The notes under the pieces: generated by a model
Databases searched by the model: none
What the model saw: only the letters and a program-made list of their open reading frames with translations
What the model was told of the DNA's origin: nothing
In this document: one piece after another, positions 11,819-20,403 of the stretch
Position numbering within the stretch: the first letter of the stretch is position 1
Layout: the number at the start of each line of letters is the position of its first letter
Position numbers and translations under genes: made by a program
Assembly: GCA_031400715.1 (NCBI GenBank)
Contig: JANNQK010000264.1
Coordinates: forward strand, 1 to 64,000
Origin: VFMC01 sp031400715
Lineage (GTDB): Bacteria > Actinomycetota > Acidimicrobiia > Acidimicrobiales > Ilumatobacteraceae
DNA length: 64,000 bases
Direction: 5' to 3'

Positions 11819-12495
11819 TCGGCGCCGACGAGATCATCGGTCGTTGTGCGGCCGCGGGCATCGACCTCGCCGCCGTCACCAGCGTCGGCGCCTACGACGA
11901 ACTGGTCGACGAACCGTTCCGGTTGGGCGCCGCGGCAGGCGCCGCGGCAGATGCCACGGTGATCGTCCTGGGCAACACGCGAGCACTGTGGCCTCATCTC
12001 GAGCGCTTCGTCCACGATCACGGCCCACTCGACGATCCGGTCGACACCTACGTGGAGCGCACGGTGCGCGCCGCCACGGCTGATGTCGACGACCTGGTCG
12101 ACATCCGTTTCTCGCACGAGCCACCGCCTCGCCGCATCGCGATCCAACGCCTCGCCGATCGTGCCGGACTCGCCTGGTTGTCGCCGAGCCATCTGTGCGT
12201 GCACCCCGTGAACGGACCATGGATCGCGTTGCGTGCCGCGGTGGTGCTGAGTCGACCGCCCGTTCAGGTGCCGGCCGCAGCCAGCGTCACGTGCGACTGC
12301 ACGGCGCACTGCCTGCCTCGACTGCTCGAAGCCGTGGCCGCCGGTGAACCGTCGAGCAAGGACGACATGGTGGCGCAGTGGCAGCTGTGGCTCGCGATGC
12401 GCGACGCGTGTCCGATCGGTCGAGCACATCGCTATGACGACGACCAGATCCGGTATCACTACCTGGGCGAACGGCCGACGAGCTGGCCGCGATGA
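11815..12495 (+). CDS. MMACHC/QueG-like cobalamin-binding-domain protein
   Basis: A 226-residue protein. The central segment LADRAGLAWLSPSHLCVHPVNGPWIALRAAVVL resembles both epoxyqueuosine reductase QueG (AERAGLGWIGKN...GSW.FLG) and the cobalamin-trafficking protein MMACHC (HP..G.W.AIR). It is followed by CDCTAHCLPRL, a cysteine cluster where QueG has its ferredoxin motifs, but only three cysteines are present. Substrate and reaction are not known; cobalamin handling or a reductase role is inferred. The GTG start overlaps the stop of the upstream miniprotein. It converges with the DUF429-like gene. Confidence 0.55.
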   Translation: MIGADEIIGRCAAAGIDLAAVTSVGAYDELVDEPFRLGAAAGAAADATVIVLGNTRALWPHLERFVHDHGPLDDPVDTYVERTVRAATADVDDLVDIRFSHEPPPRRIAIQRLADRAGLAWLSPSHLCVHPVNGPWIALRAAVVLSRPPVQVPAAASVTCDCTAHCLPRLLEAVAAGEPSSKDDMVAQWQLWLAMRDACPIGRAHRYDDDQIRYHYLGERPTSWPR

Positions 12496-12529
12496 TCTGT
12501 GTGGGGCTCGGCCCGCAGCATCGTCCGGC

Positions 12530-13441
12530 TCACACCACCGCTCCGACGATCCAGCCCTCTTCCTCCACGACGGCGCGAGCCACGTCGTCGTCGAGCACGG
12601 GCGCGAACAGGGGCCCCAGCTCGCCGCGATCGTCGAGTGATGCGAGGTGTTCACCCAGCGCGCGCACCTGACCGGCGTCCTTCACGGGGTGGAGCGCCGG
12701 ATCGGGTCGCCCGATCGAGCTGGGCCAGATCTCGGCGTGGATGATCATGTTGCGCCGACCTCGCACGGGGTCGGCGGTGAGTCCGGTCTCGAACGGCCAG
12801 ATCGCCGAGCGCGCCCTCAACGACGGATGATGGCGCAGCGCATGCACGACGGGCACGCCCATGAGCGTCTGGCTGCCCGCGCTGCCGGCACCGGCGAGCT
12901 GCCATGCCGACGCTGGGCGCATGCCGGCACTTCGAAGCGCTTGCTCTGCGTGCCGGTGCTCGGCCAGACCATGGTGCGGGAAGCCAGGCGCCTTGGTGCG
13001 AGACAACGAACTCGTGACGTGCGCCGGGGACGTGGTGCCCCAGAACGGACCGGGGCCGTCACTGATCGCTGCGTTGAGCTGGGAGGCCACCTCGAACCGG
13101 TTGTTGGCGTTGTTCGGTCGATCATCGATGTTGACGACGAGGTGCTGCCACGCAGCCGCCCAGGCCGGCTCGCCGGGGAGGCCGGCGGCTTGGGCGAATC
13201 CGCTCGGGTACCCGTACGGCATGTCGAACCCGACGAGGATCCGCTGGTGCGGGTGAACGGTCAGCAGCCCGACGAGGTACTCGCGGGCGTCGGCCCGGGT
13301 GGGGTGGTTGATCGGTTCCTGCATCGCCCCACCGCGCTCGGTGACATGTGTCCAGATCGAGTCCGGACCGCGTTTGGGCGTGGAGTTGGCGCTCCAGTCG
13401 ACCACGACATACACGTCGAAGAGCGGCTGACGATCGGTCAT
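12530..13441 (-). CDS. DUF429-like protein (RNase-H-like fold predicted)
   Basis: A 303-residue cytosolic protein. The N-terminus FDVYVVVDWSANSTPKRGPDSIW and the strands RILVGFDMPYGYPSGF and SAIWPFETG match a widespread family with a ribonuclease-H-like core (DUF429 relatives). Such proteins are sometimes annotated in molybdopterin metabolism without strong proof. The acidic residues on the first strands (DVYVVVD, VGFD) could bind metal. The ATG at 13441 is preferred over the GTG one codon upstream. No partner gene is apparent. Confidence 0.6.
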   Translation of the reverse strand: MTDRQPLFDVYVVVDWSANSTPKRGPDSIWTHVTERGGAMQEPINHPTRADAREYLVGLLTVHPHQRILVGFDMPYGYPSGFAQAAGLPGEPAWAAAWQHLVVNIDDRPNNANNRFEVASQLNAAISDGPGPFWGTTSPAHVTSSLSRTKAPGFPHHGLAEHRHAEQALRSAGMRPASAWQLAGAGSAGSQTLMGVPVVHALRHHPSLRARSAIWPFETGLTADPVRGRRNMIIHAEIWPSSIGRPDPALHPVKDAGQVRALGEHLASLDDRGELGPLFAPVLDDDVARAVVEEEGWIVGAVV

Positions 13442-13632
13442 CACGACAGAGGTATCGGCGGCTCGGGGGATTTCTGTAGCGGTTCGGGGGATGAGTGACC
13501 TCCCCCGGCCGAACCGTGATCGACGCGTGGGCTGCGTGGCCGGCGTGGCCGGCGTGCGGAGCCGGCTCGCGTCACCCCCTGGGATCGAACCATGTGACCT
13601 GCGTCGGTCTCAAGTGTTCGGCAAGTGGGTCG

Positions 13633-13652
13633 CCGGACACGGGTGTGTCCGG
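13633..13652 (+). other. Perfect 8-bp inverted repeat before the YjfB-like gene
   Basis: CCGGACAC (13633-13640) and GTGTCCGG (13645-13652) flank a 4-nt loop and end 3 bp before the first possible GTG. It could be an operator or could mask the ribosome binding site. Confidence 0.5.
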
Positions 13653-13655
13653 ACA

Positions 13656-13883
13656 GTGAGCATCGTGAACATCTCGACGTCGTCCGCGGCACTGGCGAAC
13701 CTCGCCACCGGTCGGCTGCAAGCGGAAGTGGCGACGACGGTGTTGGGCAAGGCGCTCGACAACGAGGTCGCAGCGGCTACATCCTTGATCGAGGCGCTGT
13801 CGGTGTCGGAGCCCGCTGGATTGACGTTCTCCGCGGCTGGCCTGTCGTCGGGCCGATCCCGGACCTTCATCGCCGATCTCTGA
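13656..13883 (+). CDS. YjfB-like protein (putative motility family)
   Basis: A 75-residue protein; the GTG at 13656 or the one at 13665 is the likely start, because upstream residues in this frame look non-coding. The sequence SAALANLATGRLQAEVATTVLGKALDNEVAAATSLIEAL matches the YjfB-like pattern (A...Q...V...VLKKALD.....A..L...L). The family is linked to motility by annotation only. No flagellar or pilus gene is nearby. A perfect inverted repeat sits right upstream. Confidence 0.55.
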   Translation: MSIVNISTSSAALANLATGRLQAEVATTVLGKALDNEVAAATSLIEALSVSEPAGLTFSAAGLSSGRSRTFIADL

Positions 13884-13928
13884 TCCGTCCAGATCGGGCC
13901 AGATCGGGCCGGATCACGTCGGGCCGGA

Positions 13929-14375
13929 TCACGTCGTCGCGTCGACGATCGCCCGCAGATGTGGCCACGCCGCGGCGAACCCTGCGTGCAGCGACCGCTC
14001 GGTCACAGCGTCGAGGGCGACCCACTCGACCGCGTCGGTCTCGAAGTTCATCGAACGCCCGAACGGGCCGTCGACTTCGATGACCACGGTGGTGTACTGC
14101 CAGTCGACGGCTGGATCGAAGACGTACTCGCCCAGGACGCGGTGATCCTCGGGCACGTCTCCCACCTCTTCGCTCGCCTCGCGTAGAGCAGCGTCGTACG
14201 GGGTCTCGCCTTCGTCCATCGCTCCGCCGGCCACGCTCCAGGTGCCGCCCTCGTGGGCGAACGCAGAGCGCTTCTGCAGCATCACCTCCGCCTGGTCGCC
14301 GGCCGGTCGCATCACGAACAGCACACCGGCTGCGCCGAACACACCCCAGCGGACGTGGCCGTCGCTGCAACGCAT
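13929..14375 (-). CDS. Nudix hydrolase
   Basis: A 148-residue protein with a complete Nudix box GX5EX7REUXEEXGU: GAMDEGETPYDAALREASEEVGDV. The start at ATG 14375 (MRCSDGHVRWGVFGAAGVLF) fits the Nudix fold; the longer frame adds unlikely sequence. Such enzymes hydrolyse nucleoside diphosphates linked to another group; the substrate cannot be told from the sequence. VLFVMRPAG...VMLQKRSAFAHEGGTWSVAGG is typical of housecleaning members. Confidence 0.85.
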   Translation of the reverse strand: MRCSDGHVRWGVFGAAGVLFVMRPAGDQAEVMLQKRSAFAHEGGTWSVAGGAMDEGETPYDAALREASEEVGDVPEDHRVLGEYVFDPAVDWQYTTVVIEVDGPFGRSMNFETDAVEWVALDAVTERSLHAGFAAAWPHLRAIVDATT

Positions 14376-14516
14376 GAACCCGTCACCCGATCGTCGTCCA
14401 CCGCCCCAGGAACTCACGTGCAGCAGTCTGCACCACGACGCATGGATGGTGCCGGATCGCATCGACCACCGGGCTCGTCCCTGCGTCGGGCCGCGTGGTG
14501 GGCATCGTGCCGGGGT

Positions 14517-16397
14517 TCAGCGGTCGGCTTGCGGCCCCTCGACATCGATGACGGTGACTTCCCCGATCGGGTCGGGGAGCGATCGCGGCCCCTCGGCCCG
14601 TGTGATCGGGAAGGGGATGCAGCCCGGTTGTGCTCCCAGCAGCCGCAAGCCCGACAGATCGCCCGCCTGGTACGTGTCGTAGCCGTTGGCATAGGCGTAC
14701 ATGAGCTGCGTCGGGTCGGTCACGTGCGACAGTCCGAGCGCGTGGCCCAGTTCGTGGGCCAACGTCCCGGTGAGCATGTCCTCGATGCCCTGGGATGTGT
14801 TGAAGGCCAGATCGCTGCGGACGATGACCGAACCACGCACGATCTGGCCGGGTGCGTAGCTGAAGCCGCCGATCGCCAGCACGCTCCCGGTGAGCGACGG
14901 ATGGTCGGCTGATGTCCCCCAGCGCACGGTCAGTTGGCCGTTGGCCGGAGCCGGATTGGTGGTCACCTCGGTGACCACCAAGTCGAGATTGGTGGCCCGT
15001 CGCGCTTGTTCGATCGCGTTCGCGAATGCGGCCCGACCGTGCGGTTGGGCTCCGGCGAAGTTCACCCGCACCTGGATGCTCTGGCAGGGATTCCAACGGG
15101 TGTAGCTGCCATCGGTCGAGACGACGCTGAACTTGTACGACGAGGAGTACACCGGGGTCGTGTCGGGGGTGGTGGCAGGGGTCGATCGCGCTGCCGTCAC
15201 GAAGTAACCGGTCGTGTCGATCACCAGATGTGTGCGTGCCTGCGCGTACACGTTCACGCCCATGGCCGATGCCGGGGTGATCGTGCCGGCCGCCAACACC
15301 TGGCGGCTGAGTGCGTTCGACACCGCCGCGTTCGGACGGCTGGTGCCGGTGGGGTAGGCAGTCAGGAAACCGTCGCCGGATGGGTCGACGATCGTGATGT
15401 TCATCGCGACGGAGCCGGCGGTCGCGAGGCTGAACGGGAACCCTGAGGTGTTCAGTGTGGCCGCGGGCCCGATCGGGTCGAGCGCACCGCTCGCCCCGCG
15501 CGTGTCGGCCACCCGCGTCGGTGCGATGGGAACGAACAAGCCTTCGGTGCTCGACGGCGAACCGGCGCCGGTGAAGTAGCCGTTCACGTCGAGCACCACG
15601 TCACCGCCGCGCAACGAGCTGATGTCGAAGCGACCGTTCGTCAGCGGCACGATCGCCGAAGCGGTGGCCGGGGCCTCGGCGAACTCGGTGTTCACGACAC
15701 TGGTGCCGGGCCACGGGGTGCCGGCCGGCCATGCCGCGAACCATCCCGGATCGCCGATCGCCGTGAATGACACGACTGCGGCGGCCGCGGTCGGGGGCAC
15801 GCCGACGGCGGTGGCATCGATCGATCGCACCTCGTCCGGGGCGAGCGGGTCGAGGATGTCGCGGGTGTCGAGCAAGCGAGACGGCCCGAGCGGCACGAGA
15901 CGTCCGGTCGTGGCTGCCATGGCCGGACGGAAGACGCCGGTGAGGTCGACGACGAGATGGGTTCCCGCCTGTGTGAAGAGCCGGATGTTGCCATCGGCGC
16001 CGATCGGAGTGATCGCGAAGTTGGCCCGAGTCTGACCGGTGCGGTCGACGTTGAGCGCGCTCGTGTCGGGCCGTGAACCGTCGCCCCACACCGTCACGAA
16101 TCCGGCGCCTCGAGCGTCGGTGGCCACGATGGTGATGGACGCGGCGACGGCATCAGCGGGTACCCCCGGCTTCGAACGCACGGGCACCACGATCGAACTC
16201 CCGGCGAGTGGGGCCGGCGCGCCGCCATCGCGCGTGTCGACGAGACGGATCGGCCCGACGGCAGCGAACGACGTGGTGCTGAGCGCGGCGTCGGCCGGAC
16301 CCGACGGGGCAAGCGCAGCCCCTCCGATGCCCAACGCGGCACAGATCAGGATGAGGAGAGGAGTCCGCCGCCGAAGCACGAAACGGCATCGGCACAC
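14517..16397 (-). CDS. Secreted metzincin protease with N-terminal DTR repeats
   Basis: A 626-residue exported protein. After a signal peptide (LLILICAALGIGGAALA) come three repeats of about 130 residues, each starting P.R..DTR (IRLVDTRDGG, SRLLDTRDIL, TRVADTRGAS), an extracellular module common in Acidimicrobiia secretomes. The C-terminal 200 residues are a zinc protease: HELGHALGLSH (about residues 546-556) is the HExxHxxGxxH metzincin motif, followed by the Met-turn in PTQLMYAY. The likely role is degradation of extracellular protein, with the repeats aiding surface or polymer binding. GTG 16397 has AAGGA upstream; GTG 16379 is an alternative. Confidence 0.85.
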   Translation of the reverse strand: MCRCRFVLRRRTPLLILICAALGIGGAALAPSGPADAALSTTSFAAVGPIRLVDTRDGGAPAPLAGSSIVVPVRSKPGVPADAVAASITIVATDARGAGFVTVWGDGSRPDTSALNVDRTGQTRANFAITPIGADGNIRLFTQAGTHLVVDLTGVFRPAMAATTGRLVPLGPSRLLDTRDILDPLAPDEVRSIDATAVGVPPTAAAAVVSFTAIGDPGWFAAWPAGTPWPGTSVVNTEFAEAPATASAIVPLTNGRFDISSLRGGDVVLDVNGYFTGAGSPSSTEGLFVPIAPTRVADTRGASGALDPIGPAATLNTSGFPFSLATAGSVAMNITIVDPSGDGFLTAYPTGTSRPNAAVSNALSRQVLAAGTITPASAMGVNVYAQARTHLVIDTTGYFVTAARSTPATTPDTTPVYSSSYKFSVVSTDGSYTRWNPCQSIQVRVNFAGAQPHGRAAFANAIEQARRATNLDLVVTEVTTNPAPANGQLTVRWGTSADHPSLTGSVLAIGGFSYAPGQIVRGSVIVRSDLAFNTSQGIEDMLTGTLAHELGHALGLSHVTDPTQLMYAYANGYDTYQAGDLSGLRLLGAQPGCIPFPITRAEGPRSLPDPIGEVTVIDVEGPQADR

Positions 16398-16409
16398 GTT
16401 GCGGCGGTC

Positions 16410-16441
16410 CTTGAGTCAAGAGAGATCTCGATTCACTCAAG
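16410..16441. promoter_or_regulatory. Inverted repeat in a divergent promoter region
   Basis: CTTGAGT (16410-16416) and ACTCAAG (16435-16441) form a 7-bp inverted repeat between the divergent protease and PPOX genes; a possible operator or promoter element for either. Confidence 0.35.
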
Positions 16442-16503
16442 ATCCGAACGCGCCGCGTGGCGATCCCGGGAATGGCCCCCGTGGTCGGGGGGTTGCAGGA
16501 CGC

Positions 16504-16896
16504 ATGACGATTCCTGACTCTCACATCGACCTCCTCGAGTCGACGGCCCTCGCGCATGTGGCCACCATCGGCCCCGACGGGAAGCCGCAGAACAACCCGG
16601 TCTGGTTCGGCTGGGACGGTACGAACGTGCTGTTCAGCCAGACGACCGGTCGACAGAAGTACCGGAACCTGAAGGCCGATCCCGACGTGGCGCTGTCGAT
16701 CGTCGACTCCGCCAACCCGTACCGTTACCTCGAAGTCCGTGGCACCGTTGCCGAGATCGTCGACGATCCCGGCAACGCGTTCATCAACTCGATGGCCAAG
16801 AAGTACATCGACCAGGACGTGTACCCGTGGCACCAGCCGGGCGACCACCGCGTGGTCGTGAAGGTGCTCCCCACACATACGACCCAGATGGGCTGA
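16504..16896 (+). CDS. PPOX-class F420-dependent oxidoreductase-like protein
   Basis: A 130-residue split-barrel flavin/F420-binding protein starting MTIPDSHIDLLESTALAHVAT. Hallmarks are the strand pair IGPDGKPQNNPVWFGWDG, then TTGRQKYRNLKADPDVALSIVD and YLEVRGTVAEI, as in the Rv1155-type pyridoxamine-phosphate-oxidase-like family. These proteins reduce varied substrates with F420H2. A CAGGA site precedes the ATG. The cofactor is inferred from lineage and sequence pattern. Confidence 0.85.
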   Translation: MTIPDSHIDLLESTALAHVATIGPDGKPQNNPVWFGWDGTNVLFSQTTGRQKYRNLKADPDVALSIVDSANPYRYLEVRGTVAEIVDDPGNAFINSMAKKYIDQDVYPWHQPGDHRVVVKVLPTHTTQMG

Positions 16897-16942
16897 CGGG
16901 CCGCGGGCGATCCGGATCGCCGGGTCGCCCATGGTCCCGCCG

Positions 16943-16948
16943 TAGGGT
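16943..16948 (+). promoter_or_regulatory. -10 hexamer TAGGGT for a leaderless start
   Basis: TAGGGT ends 7 nt before the GTG at 16956 and supports that start for the methyltransferase. Confidence 0.55.
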
Positions 16949-16955
16949 TGACGGC

Positions 16956-17885
16956 GTGTGTGAGCCCGACGACCGAGACGCGCGGCAACTCCCCGCCGTG
17001 AGCAACGGGAACCTCGAGCGGTTCTCCGGGTTCGCCGATCTGTACGACGGGCACCGACCCTCGCCGCCCCTTCGCCTGGGTGCGGTGCTGGCGTCGTACG
17101 CGGGTGTCGGGCATCCATCGGTGGTCGACCTCGGCAGTGGCACGGGTCTCTCCACCCGATGGGCTGGGTCGTGGGCGACGTCGGTGATCGGCGTGGAGCC
17201 CAATGACGACATGCGAACCCAGGCCGAGGCGCGCCCGCTGCCGAACGTGTCGTACAGCGAAGGGGCGAGCCACGACACACGTCTCGAAACCGCATCTGCC
17301 GACGTCGTGGTCGCGGTGCAAGCCATGCACTGGATGGAGCCGGTGGCCACCTTGGCAGAGGTGACGCGGGTGTTGAGGCCTCACGGTGTCTTCGCCGTGA
17401 TCGATGCGGATTGGCCGCCGGTGACCGGAGTGCGGTCAGCAGAGCAGGCGTGGGTCGTGCTGCACGAGCGGATCCGAGTGTTGGAGGCGCGAGCCGCCCG
17501 AGGTGACGAAGGAGCGGCGCTGCGCCGGCCGATCAGCCGAGATGACCCGTCGCTCGTCGACGACGATCTGCATGATCCACATCGGAATCGAGAGATCCCG
17601 GGCGGCGTGCAGAGCTGGTCGAAGACCGAGCACCTGGCACGCATGCGGGCGAGCCGCCGGTTCGTGTTCACTCGTGAGCTCCTGTACGACGAGCCAGTCC
17701 TCGGTGGCGCTGACAGGTTCGGCGCCCTCATGCGCAGCCAGGGCAGCTACCAGGGGCTGCGACGTCGGGGGCTCACCGACGCCGAGATCGGGGCGACGGC
17801 GTTCGACGACGTGGTGACCGATGCATTGGCCGATCACGAGTCGCTGTCGTTCTCATGGCGCGTCCGAATCGGCATCGTGCCCTGA
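16956..17885 (+). CDS. SAM-dependent methyltransferase
   Basis: A 309-residue class I methyltransferase. Motif I is VVDLGSGTGLSTRW, the acidic residue after strand 2 is GVEPNDDM, motif II/III is SADVVVAVQAMHWMEP, and VLRPHGVFAVIDADWPP closes the core. The pattern is close to methyltransferases of the UbiE/Ubiquinone-type superfamily (type 11). The substrate is unknown. GTG 16956 is chosen because of the -10 hexamer 7 nt upstream; GTG 16998 is an alternative. Confidence 0.8.
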   Translation: MCEPDDRDARQLPAVSNGNLERFSGFADLYDGHRPSPPLRLGAVLASYAGVGHPSVVDLGSGTGLSTRWAGSWATSVIGVEPNDDMRTQAEARPLPNVSYSEGASHDTRLETASADVVVAVQAMHWMEPVATLAEVTRVLRPHGVFAVIDADWPPVTGVRSAEQAWVVLHERIRVLEARAARGDEGAALRRPISRDDPSLVDDDLHDPHRNREIPGGVQSWSKTEHLARMRASRRFVFTRELLYDEPVLGGADRFGALMRSQGSYQGLRRRGLTDAEIGATAFDDVVTDALADHESLSFSWRVRIGIVP

Positions 17886-17935
17886 CACGACGGCACGATG
17901 ACCGTGTGTTGACCAGCTGTTGACCCGATCATGGG

Positions 17936-18277
17936 ATGGTTCGCCCACGGATCAGCGATCTCCCATTCGAAGCTATGTGGTTGGGAGAGCACGTGGTGGG
18001 TTCGCCAGGGGTTCGATCGGTTGTCGGCGTTGGATTCGTGGCGAAGTCGGTGCGGTCGATCGTTGATCCGTACCACCTTCGAGGGATGGGCGGGTCTCTT
18101 GATGTGCACGTCGAGGGTGGGGAGGCAGCCCCGCCGAACCACCCTCGCTTGCAACGCAGCCGGTCGACGGTTGCCAGACTGGTCGACCACCCCCCGGCCG
18201 ATCTCTGGTCGCCGTCGGTCGGAGGCGTGCGCATGCTGATCCCGCATCCGATCCCCGGATCCGATCTCGACATCTGA
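17936..18277 (+). CDS. Hypothetical protein, low confidence
   Basis: A 113-codon frame ending 4 bp before the next gene's ATG, which would suggest an operon. The translation (MVRPRISDLPFEAMWLGEHVVG...) has no recognised family, and third-position GC is lower than in neighbouring genes. If it is not real, 17886-18281 is a 396-bp leader region for the fusion gene with no clear promoter seen. Confidence 0.3.
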   Translation: MVRPRISDLPFEAMWLGEHVVGSPGVRSVVGVGFVAKSVRSIVDPYHLRGMGGSLDVHVEGGEAAPPNHPRLQRSRSTVARLVDHPPADLWSPSVGGVRMLIPHPIPGSDLDI

Positions 18278-18281
18278 TGGC

Positions 18282-20363
18282 ATGACAGCGATGAAGCCAC
18301 ATCCATGGTTCGAGTCCCCCACCGGTGTCGTCGTGATGAGCCATCACGGGAGGGTGAGCAGGAAGGCACGTGAAGGCACCGTTGCTGCGATGGTGGCCGC
18401 CTACGACCTCGGCTATCGCTGGTTCCAGATCGATGTGGTTCCGATCAAGGACGACCTGATCTCGATGCACGCGGTGTTCGGACGACGAATCGGATTCCGT
18501 GGTCGGACACTCGAGCAGGTGCGGGCCCGCATTCCCTACGTGTCGACGCTGCGCGAGTTGCTCGACCACCCGGGCATGCCCGAGGCGCGGTGGAACATCG
18601 AGGTCAAGACGCGAACCGCCCTGCCGGTGCTGATCAGCGAACTGAAGCACTCGAAGGCGCTGAGTCGGGTGATGGTGTCGGCTCCCGCTCATCCGGGGAT
18701 CGTGCGCGAGGTACGCGAGACCTTCGGCTCGCTCGTCGCCGTGTCGGCCCCGCTGATGCACGGCGGCGTGTTCGGCCGAGCGTTCACATCACCCAGGATC
18801 GATCACGACGGCATGCAGGTGTACCGCCCGTTCGGACGTCGAGCGCGCCGTGTGCATGGCACAGGACCGACCCGGGTGCAATCGTGGACGATTCGCAAAC
18901 CGGATCATCTGCAGGCGTGCATCGCCGACACGTGCGATCCAGTGGTGAGAGACAGCGATGTGGCCACACGCGAACGCTTGCGGGCGCTCGGCGTGTGGCC
19001 CGAGTTCGACGAGCCCGAGATCCAGCCGCCGCCGGAGATCGAGGTGCCGCCCGAGATCCAGCCGCCGCCGGAGATCGAGGTGCCGCCGGAGATCGAGGTG
19101 CCGCCGGAGATCCAGCCTCCACCGGAGATCGAGGTGCTGATGCTCGGGGGCGGCGGGTGGCGAGGTGCGTTCGGCTCGATCGGTTCGCTGGCGTACCTGG
19201 CGTCGACCGACCGGTGGCGGCATGTTCGCCACGTCGTCGGGCTGAGCGGAGGCTCGTTCGTCATCGGCGCAATGGGCGCTCACGACGTGGACGACGATCG
19301 ACCGTGGCCCCTGCTCGCTTCGCTCACGAAGGACATGATCGGGCTCAGGTGGTGGATGTACGGGGCGATCGCCGGGCTGGCGTTGCCCGTCGCTGCAGTC
19401 GCGCTGCTGGTGTGGTGGTGGATGCCGATGTTGCTGATGGTTCCGACGATCCTGCTGTACCTCAGCCGGCAGGTCATCAGCGTCGAGTGGCGGTGGATGA
19501 TGATGCGCCTGTTCCACGACTCGGGGCCTCGGGAAGAGGGCAAGCGTCGCTACGTGGTCTGCGCCACGGGCCGGTCGTCTGCCAGGCCGCACTTCTTCGT
19601 CACCGGTGACCTCACCGAACTGCAAGCCGACGGATCACGCCGAGGCGAGGACTGGGGACGCGTCGTGCCTGCGGGGTGGACGTGGACCGATGCGGTCGTG
19701 TCGTCGACGGCGTTGCCCTGGGTGAACGGCTACCGCACCGAGACCGATCGTCGGCTCGGGCGCGCCGGACGGGGAGAGGTGCTGATCGACGGCGGGGTGG
19801 TGGGCATCTTCGGCCGGCAGTGGTTCGATCGGGCCCTGCTCGGAAGTTCGGCTGGTGACTCGAAGCGCACGCTCGCGATCGACACCGGGCGCAAGCTCCG
19901 CACGGGTGGTCGGCTGATCGAACGGATCACGAGCCTGTCGACCGTCGGTCTGCTCTCACGATGGGTGCAGATCGCGCTCGACGCCTCGTTCCGCAAGGAG
20001 ATCGAGCGCGCCGACCGTGCGGAGAACGAGGCGACCTCTGGCCGGGTGGTGATGAACCTGGTTCGCGTGGCCGAGACCGACGAAGGCGACCATCACGAGG
20101 ACGAGGCCCGGTGGCACGAAGTTGCTCGACGGTTGGAGCATGGCCGGTGCATCGTGCGCCGCTTCGGTCTCACAGGATTGTCGACGCGGAACTGTCTGAC
20201 GACCGTGGTGGTCGCGGTGGTGGCCTGCTTGGTGGACATCGAAGGCATCGCAGAGCTCGACGCCGTCGACGACCAGTTGCGCGACATCGACCAGCGCCTG
20301 CACGAGATCGGTGAGCGGCTGGGGGTGGGCCCGAACCTGGCCATGATCTGGGCTGCGCTCTGA
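18282..20363 (+). CDS. Glycerophosphodiesterase-like / patatin-like phospholipase fusion
   Basis: A 693-residue two-domain protein. Residues about 15-235 resemble glycerophosphodiester phosphodiesterase: SHHG (H21), EGT (E31), QID (Q49, D51), SMH (H63) and NIEVK, but the usual HRG arginine is His and the metal-binding ExD glutamate is Gln. Seven hexapeptides EI(Q/E)(P/V)PP (residues 246-285) form a linker. The patatin domain then shows GGGGWRG (about 288), nucleophile elbow GLSGGS with S322, two membrane helices (about 357-396) and the dyad DGG (D503). Patatin would release fatty acids from phospholipids; an active GDPD would cut the resulting glycerophosphodiester, so the two domains fit one pathway at a membrane. 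The phosphodiesterase half may be impaired. Confidence 0.8.
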   Translation: MTAMKPHPWFESPTGVVVMSHHGRVSRKAREGTVAAMVAAYDLGYRWFQIDVVPIKDDLISMHAVFGRRIGFRGRTLEQVRARIPYVSTLRELLDHPGMPEARWNIEVKTRTALPVLISELKHSKALSRVMVSAPAHPGIVREVRETFGSLVAVSAPLMHGGVFGRAFTSPRIDHDGMQVYRPFGRRARRVHGTGPTRVQSWTIRKPDHLQACIADTCDPVVRDSDVATRERLRALGVWPEFDEPEIQPPPEIEVPPEIQPPPEIEVPPEIEVPPEIQPPPEIEVLMLGGGGWRGAFGSIGSLAYLASTDRWRHVRHVVGLSGGSFVIGAMGAHDVDDDRPWPLLASLTKDMIGLRWWMYGAIAGLALPVAAVALLVWWWMPMLLMVPTILLYLSRQVISVEWRWMMMRLFHDSGPREEGKRRYVVCATGRSSARPHFFVTGDLTELQADGSRRGEDWGRVVPAGWTWTDAVVSSTALPWVNGYRTETDRRLGRAGRGEVLIDGGVVGIFGRQWFDRALLGSSAGDSKRTLAIDTGRKLRTGGRLIERITSLSTVGLLSRWVQIALDASFRKEIERADRAENEATSGRVVMNLVRVAETDEGDHHEDEARWHEVARRLEHGRCIVRRFGLTGLSTRNCLTTVVVAVVACLVDIEGIAELDAVDDQLRDIDQRLHEIGERLGVGPNLAMIWAAL
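19017..19137 (+). repeat. 18-bp coding tandem repeat, about 7 units
   Basis: Units of the form GAGATC(C/G)AG(C/G)..CCGCC encode alternating EIQPPP and EIEVPP hexapeptides in the linker of the GDPD-patatin fusion. Copy number is probably variable between strains. Confidence 0.9.
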
Positions 20364-20403
20364 ACACCGGCCTCCACTGGTCGACCGGCGCGTGCTCCGC
20401 GGC

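Noticed and set aside
13575..13645. A GGTTCGATCC motif on the minus strand resembling a tRNA T-loop
   Set aside because: The T-stem has a mismatch and no acceptor, D or anticodon stems of correct length can be formed around it.
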